From an uncultured Agathobacter sp. (GTDB taxonomy: Bacteria; Bacillota; Clostridia; Lachnospirales; Lachnospiraceae), in contig CAKRLV010000013.1 of assembly GCA_934359755.1 (NCBI GenBank), positions 5,049 through 69,048 on the forward strand: DNA of 64,000 bases, written 5' to 3'. Of the stretch, positions 6,652 to 14,825 are shown one piece after another. The translations under genes were made by a program, and so were the position numbers. The notes below the pieces were generated by a model that was not told the origin of the DNA, made no database searches, and saw only the letters and a program-made list of their open reading frames with translations. The first letter of the stretch is position 1. The number at the start of each line of letters is the position of its first letter.

Positions 6652-7083
6652 TTAAAAATAATATTCGTCAGAATAAATTCTTAAATCCTCTTTTGTCACT
6701 TTTCCATCTTCTATATGGAACGAGTTGAATACAGGATTATCTGCCATAAGCGACATAATCATATAACTTGCGTTTGGATCATACGCAAGCTTTATGTCTT
6801 CATCCGAAGGTCTTGATGGACTAGATGGATGAGAATGCCAGTTGCCAAGTGGCTTTAATCCATTCGCTCTCATATCCTTTATCGCTTCCAGCTGCTCTTT
6901 TGGATCTAATGTAAAATGATCCTCCGCATGGTCTACATTAGTCAGATAATATACTTTTGTTATAAGTCTTCCACTTTCGTCCTCCTCGCCTGCAATCAGC
7001 CCACACGCTTCCTCTGGAAGATGTTCTTTTGCATACTTTGCGATCTCGTCCAAAAACGGATATTTCATTCTAATTATACTCAT
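6652..7083 (-). CDS. JAMM/MPN+ (M67) metalloprotease, Mec+/HcyD-like
   Basis: A 143-residue JAMM zinc protease. The active site is visible: the catalytic Glu in LPEEACGLIAGEE, the zinc site HSHPSSPSRPSDED (HxH, then Ser and Asp 8-11 residues later) and the preceding GNW. Small stand-alone members such as Mec+ of Mycobacterium and HcyD of Wolinella process ThiS-like sulfur carriers at the Gly-Gly end. The gene follows thiF- and thiS-like genes by 12 bases, and that carrier ends GGGC, so the natural substrate is likely the carrier's C-terminal extension. The second ATG (7083) is chosen because it leaves better spacing to GGAGG. Confidence 0.88.
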   Translation of the reverse strand: MSIIRMKYPFLDEIAKYAKEHLPEEACGLIAGEEDESGRLITKVYYLTNVDHAEDHFTLDPKEQLEAIKDMRANGLKPLGNWHSHPSSPSRPSDEDIKLAYDPNASYMIMSLMADNPVFNSFHIEDGKVTKEDLRIYSDEYYF

Positions 7084-7095
7084 CATCTACCTCCA

Positions 7096-7926
7096 TTAAC
7101 GAGGTGCATCAAATCTGCTTGCAGTCTCCTCGCACACTTCCTGCTCATAGTCAATTGGTTCAAGTATAGTTGGGTGATCTCCACAAACTGCACAGTTATG
7201 AGTATCCTTTGGAAGCTTAATCTTACGAAATTCCATTGTAAGTGCATCATATGTAAGTAAATATCCGGTAAGAAGATCTCCTACACCAAGCAGATACTTG
7301 ATTGCTTCCATTGCCTGAAGTGAACCGATTACTCCACCCATTGCTCCGATAACACCAGCCTGCTTACATGTAGGTACTGCATCCTTTGGTGGTGGATTCT
7401 TGAATACACATCTGTAACATGGTCCTTCTCCTGGAACATAAGTCATGAGCTGACCCTTAAATCTGATAATTCCAGCATGTGAAAATGGCTTTTTCTCAAG
7501 CACACATGCATCATTAATCAAGAACTTCGCCGGGAAGTTATCTGTTCCATCAATGATAAAATCATACTCTCTGATAAGTTCACGGATATTTGTAGAATCA
7601 ACAAACATACGGTATGTATTAACTGTGACATCAGGATTCATAGCATTCATTGTCTCTTTTGCAGATTTAACTTTTGCTTTTCCGATATCTGCTGTACCAT
7701 GGATAATCTGTCTCTGAAGATTTGATAAATCAACTTCATCTGCATCTACGATTCCAATTGTTCCGACACCTGCTGCTGCAAGATACATAGCAGCTGGTGC
7801 TCCAAGGCCACCTGCTCCAATGATAAGAACCTTGCCTTTTAATAATTTCTTCTGACCTTTCGCTCCCACCTCTTTTAAAATAATATGGCGGGAATAACGT
7901 TCGATCTGCTCATCAGTCATTGCCAT
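7096..7926 (-). CDS. ThiF/MoeB/HesA-type E1-like adenylyltransferase for a sulfur carrier
   Basis: A 276-residue E1-like enzyme that adenylates the C-terminal glycine of a ThiS/MoaD-fold protein as a step toward the thiocarboxylate. It has IIGAGGLGAPAAMYLAAAGV (ATP-binding GxGxxG), DLSNLQRQ, DGTDNFPAKFLIND and two CxxC zinc pairs (CYRC and CAVC). A Cys at TCKQAGV sits where ThiF-like enzymes often carry the conserved cysteine. The start overlaps the carrier's stop codon (TAATG), and the GGAGG inside the carrier's last codons is its ribosome-binding site, so the pair is translationally coupled. Neighbours (MetY, sulfite reductase, JAMM) point to homocysteine or cysteine synthesis rather than thiamine or molybdopterin. 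Confidence 0.9.
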   Translation of the reverse strand: MAMTDEQIERYSRHIILKEVGAKGQKKLLKGKVLIIGAGGLGAPAAMYLAAAGVGTIGIVDADEVDLSNLQRQIIHGTADIGKAKVKSAKETMNAMNPDVTVNTYRMFVDSTNIRELIREYDFIIDGTDNFPAKFLINDACVLEKKPFSHAGIIRFKGQLMTYVPGEGPCYRCVFKNPPPKDAVPTCKQAGVIGAMGGVIGSLQAMEAIKYLLGVGDLLTGYLLTYDALTMEFRKIKLPKDTHNCAVCGDHPTILEPIDYEQEVCEETASRFDAPR

Positions 7927-8132
7927 TAGCATCCACCTCCCATGAAATACAGAAATTCTACATTATCTCCATCTTTTAATACTGTTGTTGCTTTTTGATC
8001 ACTAGGAACAAACTCATCATTTATTGATACTGTTACATATTCTGGCATATCTACATTCTCCTGCTCGATAAGCTCTGGTAATGTAAGATTATCCTTTACT
8101 TCTTTCTTCTCTCCTGCAACTGTGATTGTCAT
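7926..8132 (-). CDS. ThiS/MoaD-fold sulfur carrier protein ending GGGC
   Basis: A 68-residue beta-grasp sulfur carrier: MTITVAGEKKEV, then TLPELIEQENVDMPEYV, VSINDEFVPSDQ, and DGDNVEFLYFMGGGC. The fold, length and diglycine end match ThiS. Normal ThiS stops exactly at Gly-Gly. Here a further Gly and Cys follow, so the carrier must be trimmed before its glycine can be adenylated, which explains the JAMM protease two genes on. This resembles HcyS of Wolinella succinogenes, whose thiocarboxylate supplies sulfur to O-acetylhomoserine. It is coupled to the E1 gene by a TAATG overlap. Confidence 0.9.
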   Translation of the reverse strand: MTITVAGEKKEVKDNLTLPELIEQENVDMPEYVTVSINDEFVPSDQKATTVLKDGDNVEFLYFMGGGC

Positions 8133-8144
8133 CTCATAATCCTC

Positions 8145-8462
8145 CTAAATAATTTTCTCTACTAATGCTTTAAGGTCTGCTGGCTTTTGTGCCCCTACAG
8201 TTCTTTCTACCACCTGTCCGTCCTTTACAAATAAAAGTGTCGGATTGGCAGTTACCTCATATTTCTCCGCTAAAGCAGCATCGAAATTTGTATTTACTTT
8301 ATATACATTAAGTGCGTCCTCATAGTCATCCTCAATTCCGCCTAATACTGGCGCAAGCTTCTTGCACGCAACGCATGAATCAGAATAAAAATCAACTATA
8401 ACCGGCTTATCGCTCTTAAGTACTTTCTCTTCGAAATCAGCTTCACTAATTCTTGCCGCCAT
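8145..8462 (-). CDS. Thioredoxin-like protein with CVAC active site
   Basis: A 105-residue thioredoxin fold: PVIVDFYSDSCVACKKLAPV carries a CxxC of CVAC in place of CGPC, followed by the cis-proline loop TANPTLLFVKDGQVV. No signal peptide, so cytoplasmic. The start at ATG 8462 has GAGGAA 4-6 bases upstream; a longer TTG start at 8474 would overlap the TusA-like gene. In this operon it could reduce a persulfide or disulfide on the sulfur carriers or serve the APS or sulfite reductase. The trxB at 10994 is the likely reductase partner. Confidence 0.85.
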   Translation of the reverse strand: MAARISEADFEEKVLKSDKPVIVDFYSDSCVACKKLAPVLGGIEDDYEDALNVYKVNTNFDAALAEKYEVTANPTLLFVKDGQVVERTVGAQKPADLKALVEKII

Positions 8463-8463
8463 T

Positions 8464-8709
8464 TTATTCCTCAACCTTTCTTACATACAGCGTGTATGTT
8501 CCGTCCTCATTGTCCTCAAGTTTTAATATCTTATGTCCTTCTTCTTTCATGCTTCTTGGAACATTCTGCACCGGTTCTCCATCGTTCATACGGATTGCAA
8601 GAACCTCTCCATCATCAAGCTCCTCGATTGCCACCTTTGCCTTTACGAATGTAAGCGGGCAAACCTTATCTGTAATATCTACCTGTTCATCAAATGCTAT
8701 ATCTGCCAT
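8464..8709 (-). CDS. TusA/SirA-family sulfur-transfer protein
   Basis: An 81-residue TusA-like protein. The conserved persulfide cysteine is in DKVCPLTFVKAK (CPxx, the family motif), followed by GEVLAIRMNDGEPVQNVPRS, typical of TusA proteins that pass sulfane sulfur. It stops 1 base before the thioredoxin-like gene. It is preceded by the sulfite reductase, suggesting it accepts or shuttles reduced sulfur between that enzyme and the ThiS-like carrier. The role is inferred from context. Confidence 0.87.
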   Translation of the reverse strand: MADIAFDEQVDITDKVCPLTFVKAKVAIEELDDGEVLAIRMNDGEPVQNVPRSMKEEGHKILKLEDNEDGTYTLYVRKVEE

Positions 8710-8753
8710 ATTCTTTCACCTTTCTATTTAATATTTACTAATATGGGATTATG

Positions 8754-9626
8754 TTACTCTTCTCCCTTATATGCTTTGTTTATGACTTCCTTGAATTTCT
8801 CCTCACCAGTTCTTTGAAGAGTAAATCTGAATCTCTCACCTGCGTTTGCATTTTCTTCAAAATAATTGATAGCTGCATCAGTTACTTTAAACAAAGTCTC
8901 TTTGTCTCTGATAATAGGAACAATCTGTTCACCTTTGTATATCTTATTTCCAAAAAGTCCGCCAAACGATACTATGTATCCTGGATTTCCAACCCATGCA
9001 TCTGTCGGACAGCTCTTAACACATCGTGCACAGTTGTTACATTTATCTCTGTCAATTGTAATTTTACCGTCTTCCATCTTAAGTGCGTTCTCCCTGCATG
9101 CCTTTACACATACGCCACACTGTATACAGTCGTCATGGTTGCACTCTACTGTCATTCCACCTTTGATACCAATATCATTTTCCTCTGATTTCAGACAGTT
9201 GTTCTGGCATCCTGTAACACCGAATTTGAATTTATGTGGTAACTCTCTTCCGAAATATCTCTCATCAAGTTCTTTTGCAAGAGTATATGTATCGATACAT
9301 CCGCTAGGACATATCTCTGATCCCTGACAGGCTGTCACTGTACGAACTCTTGGTCCACATACACCGGTTCCAACTCCACCCTTTGCAAGTTCTTCCTTCA
9401 CTTCATTGATATCCTCGACTTTAATAAATGGAATTTCTATTCCTTGTCTGGATGTCATATGCACATATCCATGTCCGTATTTCTCTGCCACTTCAGCAAC
9501 GACCTTGATATTTTCCGCTGTAAGATTTCCGCCTACCACAGCTAATCTAAGTGAAAAACATCCCTTTTGTTTCTGTCTCATGAATCCGCCCTTTTTAAGA
9601 GCTGCGTAATCTACTTTCTCTGCCAT
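8754..9626 (-). CDS. Small siroheme sulfite reductase with 4Fe-4S ferredoxin insert
   Basis: A 290-residue member of the sulfite/nitrite reductase family. The siroheme-[4Fe-4S] ligands are visible as TACQGSEICPSGC and TGCQNNCLKSEENDIG. Two ferredoxin clusters follow (CIQCGVCVKACREN and CNNCARCVKSCPTD), giving electron input. The size and domain order match the short single-chain (AsrC- or DsrAB-like group) sulfite reductases of anaerobes, rather than the 570-residue CysI. It would reduce sulfite to sulfide for assimilation, drawing siroheme from the 2026-5455 operon. It lies between metY and the TusA-like gene. Confidence 0.88.
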   Translation of the reverse strand: MAEKVDYAALKKGGFMRQKQKGCFSLRLAVVGGNLTAENIKVVAEVAEKYGHGYVHMTSRQGIEIPFIKVEDINEVKEELAKGGVGTGVCGPRVRTVTACQGSEICPSGCIDTYTLAKELDERYFGRELPHKFKFGVTGCQNNCLKSEENDIGIKGGMTVECNHDDCIQCGVCVKACRENALKMEDGKITIDRDKCNNCARCVKSCPTDAWVGNPGYIVSFGGLFGNKIYKGEQIVPIIRDKETLFKVTDAAINYFEENANAGERFRFTLQRTGEEKFKEVINKAYKGEE

Positions 9627-9650
9627 TTTACCTTCCTCTTTCCTCTCTAA

Positions 9651-10883
9651 CTAACCATGTATTTTCTTAAATGCCTGTGCAAAATCCTCTTTGATGTCGT
9701 CTATATCCTCAATTCCGACACTCACTCTTATAAGGTCTTCAAATACTCCAGCATCCTCTTTCTGTTTCTCTGTACTGTGAAGACTTATTGTTGAGCCTGG
9801 ATGGATAACAAGCGTCTTCGTGTCACCTATATTTGAAAGTGTATACGGAATGGTAAGGCTGTCAATAAATTCAAATGCCTTTTCCTTGCTTCCAACTCGA
9901 AGTGTGAGTATTGCACCATATCCATTCGTCAGCTGCTTTTTTGCTATCTCATGCCATTTACTGCTTTCAAGTCCTGGATAATTGACTGTGATATCACTAT
10001 AATTTGATTCTATCCATTTTGCCAGTTCAAATGCATTATCACATTGTCTCTCCATTCGAAGCCCAAGCGTCTCAAGCCCGATAATATTCAGATATGCATT
10101 GACTGGCGAAAGACAGGCTCCTGTATTTCTAAAAAGTCCATTTCTAAGTTTTGCGATAAAAGCCATAGGACCATATTTCACGTAATCTGCAAGTCCTGGA
10201 TATTTTTCCTTATCCCATTTGAACTTTCCGCTGTCTGTAAGTATTCCGCTTATTGAATTACTGCTTCCATTTATGTATTTTGATGAAGAGTTCACTACAA
10301 TATCTGCACCATGCTTAAGCACCTGTATCAGGTATGGTGTCGATGTAGTATTATCAACTATAAGCGGCAGTCCGTGTGAATGTGCAACCTCGGCAAGCCT
10401 CTCAATGTCTGTCACATCGAGACAGGGATTTCCGATTGTCTCTGCAAAAATCAATCTTGTATGTTCATTAATTGCTCCCTCTATCTGCTCCCAGTTGTTA
10501 TTCTCAACATATCTTGTCGTGATTCCAAAAGCTTCAAGGTCTGTGAACAAATCAATTGTTCCACCATATAGACTTGCGCTTGATATAATCTCATCACCGC
10601 TTCGCAGGATATTCATAAAAGCATTCATGAGTGCTGCCATGCCTGATGCGCATGCTATAGAAGCAATTCCACCTTCAAGCTTTGTGATTCTGTTCTCAAA
10701 TGCTGTTATCGTTGGATTTCCCACTCTTGTATAACAATAACCTGGTGCTTTATTTTCAAAAATCTTTTCCAGGTCAGCTGCACTGGTCTGTTCAAATGCA
10801 CTGGTCTGGTATACTGGTGGTAAAGTCGAGCCATTTGTCTCTTTACTTACACCGGCATGCAATAAACTTGTATTGAATTTCAT
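9651..10883 (-). CDS. metY: O-acetylhomoserine sulfhydrylase (MetY)
   Basis: A 410-residue Cys/Met-metabolism PLP enzyme. Key parts are the start MKFNTSLLHAGVS, the phosphate-binding stretch ACASGMAALMNAFMN and the PLP lysine in VVNSSSKYINGSS. The C-terminal TLVIHPGSTISLHST is also typical. It makes homocysteine from O-acetylhomoserine and a sulfur donor. In this operon the donor may be a protein thiocarboxylate on the ThiS-like carrier rather than free sulfide, as in Wolinella. ATG 10883 is chosen over an upstream GTG because GAGG lies 9 bases before it. Confidence 0.93.
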   Translation of the reverse strand: MKFNTSLLHAGVSKETNGSTLPPVYQTSAFEQTSAADLEKIFENKAPGYCYTRVGNPTITAFENRITKLEGGIASIACASGMAALMNAFMNILRSGDEIISSASLYGGTIDLFTDLEAFGITTRYVENNNWEQIEGAINEHTRLIFAETIGNPCLDVTDIERLAEVAHSHGLPLIVDNTTSTPYLIQVLKHGADIVVNSSSKYINGSSNSISGILTDSGKFKWDKEKYPGLADYVKYGPMAFIAKLRNGLFRNTGACLSPVNAYLNIIGLETLGLRMERQCDNAFELAKWIESNYSDITVNYPGLESSKWHEIAKKQLTNGYGAILTLRVGSKEKAFEFIDSLTIPYTLSNIGDTKTLVIHPGSTISLHSTEKQKEDAGVFEDLIRVSVGIEDIDDIKEDFAQAFKKIHG

Positions 10884-10993
10884 CGCCTTATACCTCACAT
10901 TGTTTGTTTCAACTTAATCTGATATTATCCTGTTTATCTATAATCAATATATAAAATTCGTAACTTTTCAGCAGCTTACATTTATTATAAATT

Positions 10994-11926
10994 TTAACCC
11001 TGCTGCAGATATTCAGTCGCACTGTAAACTGCATTTGCGCCATCTGCTACAGCTGTGACTACCTGACGAAGCTGCTTCGTTCTGACATCTCCTGCCACAT
11101 ATAATCCTGCCTGCTTAGCCGAGCCATCAGGAGTATAAGTAATGCCGTCTTCCGCTGCAACTACATAGCCTCTATCATCTATCTGCGCCAGGTCTTTTAA
11201 AAGTTCTGACTGTGGCATGCTGCCGTATGCAACAAATACTCCACTTACATCAAGACTTCTTCCACTTTTAAGTCTGACTCCTGATAATTTGTCCTCACCG
11301 TATATTTCAGTGACCTGTTCATTTAAAACAAACTCAACATTCTGTCTGCTTTCTAGTAATGCGACTGTACTCCGTGCACCTCTGAACTGTTCTCTGCGAT
11401 GAACCAGATAAACTTTCCTGCATATGTCTGCCAGATAAAGAGCATCATCTAAAGCTGTATCTCCACCGCCGAGCACTGCAACATCTTTCTCTTTAAAAAA
11501 TCCACCGTCACATATTGCACAATACGATACTCCCTGACCGATATATTTTTCTTCAACAGGTACCTGCGCTTTTCTCTGATGCGTTCCAGCTGTGTATATA
11601 ACAGCTCTTGCCTGTTCTACCGTGTCATCCTTAAATCGGATCTGGTACAGCTTCTTAGAACTCTCTTCTGTAATTGTTATCTGTGTTACTTCTTTTTCAA
11701 TGAATGGAACTTCAAGAAGTACTGCATGTTCCCTGAACTTTTCTCCCAAATCATATCCATTTGTATTGGGTAATCCAAGGTAATTATTCACATTTCCACT
11801 TTCTACAATCTGACCAGTTCCCAGATATTCCTTCTCAGCTACCGCCACACTAAAGTTTGCTCTCTTTGCATATATCGCGGCCGAAAGACCTGCCGGGCCA
11901 CTTCCAATTATCAAAATATCGTACAC
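10994..11926 (-). CDS. trxB: Thioredoxin reductase (NAD(P)H, FAD)
   Basis: A 310-residue low-molecular-weight thioredoxin reductase: IIGSGPAGLSAAIYAKRA (FAD), the redox pair YCAICDGGFF, VAVLGGGDTALDDALYLA (NADPH), and the C-terminal FAD motif GLYVAGDVRTKQLRQVVTA. It starts with GTG 11926 behind GAGGG. As first gene of this operon it has a near-perfect promoter at 11999-12027. It probably reduces the CVAC thioredoxin-like protein. It may also supply electrons, through that protein, to sulfur steps such as AprBA or carrier recycling (inference). Confidence 0.92.
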   Translation of the reverse strand: MYDILIIGSGPAGLSAAIYAKRANFSVAVAEKEYLGTGQIVESGNVNNYLGLPNTNGYDLGEKFREHAVLLEVPFIEKEVTQITITEESSKKLYQIRFKDDTVEQARAVIYTAGTHQRKAQVPVEEKYIGQGVSYCAICDGGFFKEKDVAVLGGGDTALDDALYLADICRKVYLVHRREQFRGARSTVALLESRQNVEFVLNEQVTEIYGEDKLSGVRLKSGRSLDVSGVFVAYGSMPQSELLKDLAQIDDRGYVVAAEDGITYTPDGSAKQAGLYVAGDVRTKQLRQVVTAVADGANAVYSATEYLQQG

Positions 11927-11998
11927 GTCGCACCCTCTTTTAATTTATAAATTTTATTGGTTTCTTTGAATTGATAGTATTCCTACTAGCTAAGTATG

Positions 11999-12027
11999 AT
12001 ATTATCAAAAAGGCTTACTACAGTCAA
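11999..12027 (-). promoter_or_regulatory. Promoter of the trxB-metY-sulfite reductase operon
   Basis: Minus strand: TTGACT (12022-12027), 17 bases, TAATAT (11999-12004), about 70 bases before trxB. Upstream lies CTTATAACAAACTATTG, which shares the TTATAACAAA half-site with the palindrome before cysK (21970-22000). Confidence 0.7.
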
Positions 12028-12082
12028 TACATCACCTTATACGTAAAAACAATAGTTTGTTATAAGTAAAATTTATAGCAAA

Positions 12083-12132
12083 ACTCCCTCCTCGGCTGTA
12101 AGTGATTTAACTTACCATACCTTGAAGGGAGT
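12083..12132 (-). terminator. Terminator of the sulfate activation operon, with a nested stem
   Basis: Minus strand: ACTCCCT (12126-12132) pairs with AGGGAGT (12083-12089), followed by TTTGCTATAAATTTT. A second stem GTAAGT/ACTTAC (12098-12103 with 12110-12115) folds inside. It lies about 70 bases past the cysN stop. Confidence 0.6.
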
Positions 12133-12198
12133 ATTAATATTATGCTCTGTTTTTATTGATGTATACGTGTCCGGGTTGTTTAATTTTCCGACACTCTC

Positions 12199-13839
12199 TT
12201 AGATATATTCCAGTGAATTAACGATTCCACCATCATATACAGACTGTTTCTTGATGTAATCAGCCACTTTTTCTACATTGACACCATCCTTGTTCCAGTC
12301 CTTTGTGAACTCGATATTCTCACTTGATAATACATTCTGCTGCTTTTCATTTATGAGAAGAAGTACAACTATACCCGCACGGTTCAGATGCTTAACTACA
12401 TTCTCAAAGTCCTCTCCATCCTTTGGCGCATAGAGATATGTATGTCTTCCGTCGATATTTAATACCTTCTCGACGTCTTCAACAAATCCACGGTTAATTC
12501 CATCCACACCATCTACAAAGACTGCTGTGATAGCTTTCTGTCCCTTGATTGCAGCTCGCACGTTTCTATCCACTCTGCCCTCATAAAGACCACTTTCTTC
12601 TGTATGGACTTCCTCAACAACACCACAGGCAGATGTCATATCACTTACTCGGTCAATCAGGATAAATTCGCCAAGTGTCTTATGATTCTTGAATAAATCA
12701 CATACAATCTTATCTGCAAAAGAAATCTTGCACACTGCTATCTCATTCTTATGCAAAGTCTCAGCCGGAGTCTTCTCTCCTGTATTTACATCAATTGCAT
12801 ATTCTATGCTTGTCACAATTCCTGGAATTGTCTTTGTGCCTAACTTGAAGAAGAAGTTCTTTCCCTTAAACAGTTCATCATCATCCATCCAGAGAAGTGT
12901 AGCTGTGATAGAAGATGCAACCTGCGCTCCTGATGCGACTGTAAGCACACATCCTCTTGATACATCCACCTCTCTGTCAAGCTGGATTGTTACAGGCTGT
13001 CCTTTAAATGCACTGTCTGTATTTTTGTCACCAACATGTATACTTTTAACATGTGCTGTCTCATTACTTGGAAGTGTTGTAATCTCATCTCCAACCTTCA
13101 CACTGCCTGCTTCAATCTGTCCCTGGAATCCTCTGAATGTATGGTCAGGACGGCATACTCTCTGCACTGGCATATAAAATCCTGCTTCATTGTCGTCATC
13201 AGTAATATCAATAACCTCAAGATAAGACAATAATGCTGGTCCGTTATACCATACGATATTTTCAGACTTCTTCGTTACATTGTCACCCTCTGTTGCAGAT
13301 ACAGGTATAATCTGTACATTTGCAAGTCCAAGTTCCTTAGTAAGCTCATCAATCTGTTTTGTAATCTCATTAAAACGATTCTCATCATATCCGACAAGAT
13401 CCATCTTATTTACGGCAAATACGAAGTATCTGATTCCCATAAGTGCGCATATTCTTGCGTGTCTTCTTGTCTGTACAAGTACACCCTGCTTTGCATCAAT
13501 AAGGATAACTGCAAGGTCAGCAAAGGATGCACCAACAGCCATGTTTCTTGTGTACTCCTCATGTCCTGGTGTATCAGCTACAATAAAGCTTCTCTTATCT
13601 GTTGTAAAATAACGATATGCAACATCAATTGTAATTCCCTGCTCACGCTCTGCCATAAGTCCGTCGAGAAGAAGTGAATAATCAATCGCACCTCCACGGC
13701 TTCCTACTTTACTATCTAACTCTAATGCTTTCTCCTGATCGGCATAAAGAAGTTTTGAATCATATAAGATATGTCCTATCAGGGTTGATTTTCCGTCGTC
13801 CACGCTTCCGCATGTAATAAATTTTAATAATCCGCTCAT
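12199..13839 (-). CDS. cysN: Sulfate adenylyltransferase large subunit (CysN) with degenerate C-terminal extension
   Basis: A 546-residue GTPase subunit of ATP sulfurylase, which makes APS from sulfate and ATP together with CysD. GTPase motifs are GSVDDGKSTLIG, DTPGHEEYTRNM and NKMDLVG. Elongation-factor-like domains follow to about residue 430. The last ~110 residues go beyond a plain CysN. They read like an APS-kinase (CysC) fold that has lost its P-loop (DGVDGINRGF at the expected GxxGxGKS position) but keeps HTYLYAPKDGEDFENVVKHL and AGIVVLLLINE. ATG 13839 is 2 bases after the cysD stop; a 19-residue upstream extension in frame is unlikely. Confidence 0.92.
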   Translation of the reverse strand: MSGLLKFITCGSVDDGKSTLIGHILYDSKLLYADQEKALELDSKVGSRGGAIDYSLLLDGLMAEREQGITIDVAYRYFTTDKRSFIVADTPGHEEYTRNMAVGASFADLAVILIDAKQGVLVQTRRHARICALMGIRYFVFAVNKMDLVGYDENRFNEITKQIDELTKELGLANVQIIPVSATEGDNVTKKSENIVWYNGPALLSYLEVIDITDDDNEAGFYMPVQRVCRPDHTFRGFQGQIEAGSVKVGDEITTLPSNETAHVKSIHVGDKNTDSAFKGQPVTIQLDREVDVSRGCVLTVASGAQVASSITATLLWMDDDELFKGKNFFFKLGTKTIPGIVTSIEYAIDVNTGEKTPAETLHKNEIAVCKISFADKIVCDLFKNHKTLGEFILIDRVSDMTSACGVVEEVHTEESGLYEGRVDRNVRAAIKGQKAITAVFVDGVDGINRGFVEDVEKVLNIDGRHTYLYAPKDGEDFENVVKHLNRAGIVVLLLINEKQQNVLSSENIEFTKDWNKDGVNVEKVADYIKKQSVYDGGIVNSLEYI

Positions 13840-13840
13840 T

Positions 13841-14740
13841 TTAAAAATATCCCTCTCTCTTTCTTCTTTCCATGCTGCCTGCTGCCTCATTATCAATTAC
13901 TCGTGTGGTTCTCTCTGATGAAACAGCACTCAAAGTCTCTTCAATAATTTCATCAAGTGTAGTTGCTGTTGACTCACATCCACCTGTAAGAGGATAACAT
14001 CCCAGTGTACGGAAACGCACACTCTTATGCTGGATTTCTTCGCCTGGACGAAGCTTCATTCTGTCATCATCAACCATGATTATATTGCCATCTCTATATA
14101 CTACCGGTCTTTCTTTTGCAAAATATAAAGAAGGAATCTCTATATTCTCGCGCTTTATATACTGCCAGATATCCTTCTCTGTCCAGTTTGACAATGGGAA
14201 TACTCTTACTTCCTGTCCTTTTTGAATCTTTGAATTGTAGAGTTTCCACATCTCTGGTCTCTGGTTCTTAGGATCCCATGCATGATTTTCATTTCTGAAA
14301 GAGAAGATTCTCTCCTTTGCTCTTGACTTCTCCTCATCACGTCTTCCACCACCGAAAGCCGCTGTAAATCCATACTTATCAAGTGCCTGCTTAAGGGCCT
14401 GTGTCTTCATGATATCAGTGTATGCAGAACCATGGTCAAATGGATTGATTCCCTGCTTAACACCTTCTTCATTGATGTATTCAAGCATCTCTATTCCCTT
14501 TTCTTTTGCAACTCTGTCACGAAACTCTATCATCTCTTTGAATTTCCATGTTGTATTTACATGTAAAAATGGAAATGGTGGCTTCTCAGGATAAAATGCT
14601 TTCATAGCAAGATGAAGCATTACCGAGCTGTCCTTTCCTATCGAATAAAGCATTACTGGTTTCTCACACTCAGCAGCCACTTCACGAATTATGTATATTG
14701 CCTCTGCTTCAAGTTCGTCAAGATGTGATAATTCACCCAT
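13841..14740 (-). CDS. cysD: Sulfate adenylyltransferase small subunit (CysD)
   Basis: A 299-residue ATP-sulfurylase catalytic subunit with the PP-loop LYSIGKDSSVMLHLAMKAF, LHVNTTWKFKEMI and FGGGRRDEEKSRAKERIFSF. These are family-specific, as is the C-terminal TLGCYPLTGGCESTATTLDEII. With CysN it forms APS. The start at 14740 is preferred, since AAGG lies 11 bases upstream; an ATG at 14752 overlaps that site. It is followed by cysN after one base and preceded by aprB, so sulfate activation and APS reduction are in one operon. Confidence 0.94.
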   Translation of the reverse strand: MGELSHLDELEAEAIYIIREVAAECEKPVMLYSIGKDSSVMLHLAMKAFYPEKPPFPFLHVNTTWKFKEMIEFRDRVAKEKGIEMLEYINEEGVKQGINPFDHGSAYTDIMKTQALKQALDKYGFTAAFGGGRRDEEKSRAKERIFSFRNENHAWDPKNQRPEMWKLYNSKIQKGQEVRVFPLSNWTEKDIWQYIKRENIEIPSLYFAKERPVVYRDGNIIMVDDDRMKLRPGEEIQHKSVRFRTLGCYPLTGGCESTATTLDEIIEETLSAVSSERTTRVIDNEAAGSMERRKREGYF

Positions 14741-14825
14741 GTTTTTTACCATCCTTTTCTAAGTTATTTGTAATCATTTAGTATCTTTACTATATCCCAC
14801 TATTTTCGCAGCTATATCATATCTG

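Noticed and set aside
11927..12198. S-box or T-box leader upstream of trxB-metY
   Set aside because: The structured part belongs to the cysN terminator on the far side of the promoter, and the trxB leader is only about 70 bases without T-box or SAM-riboswitch motifs.
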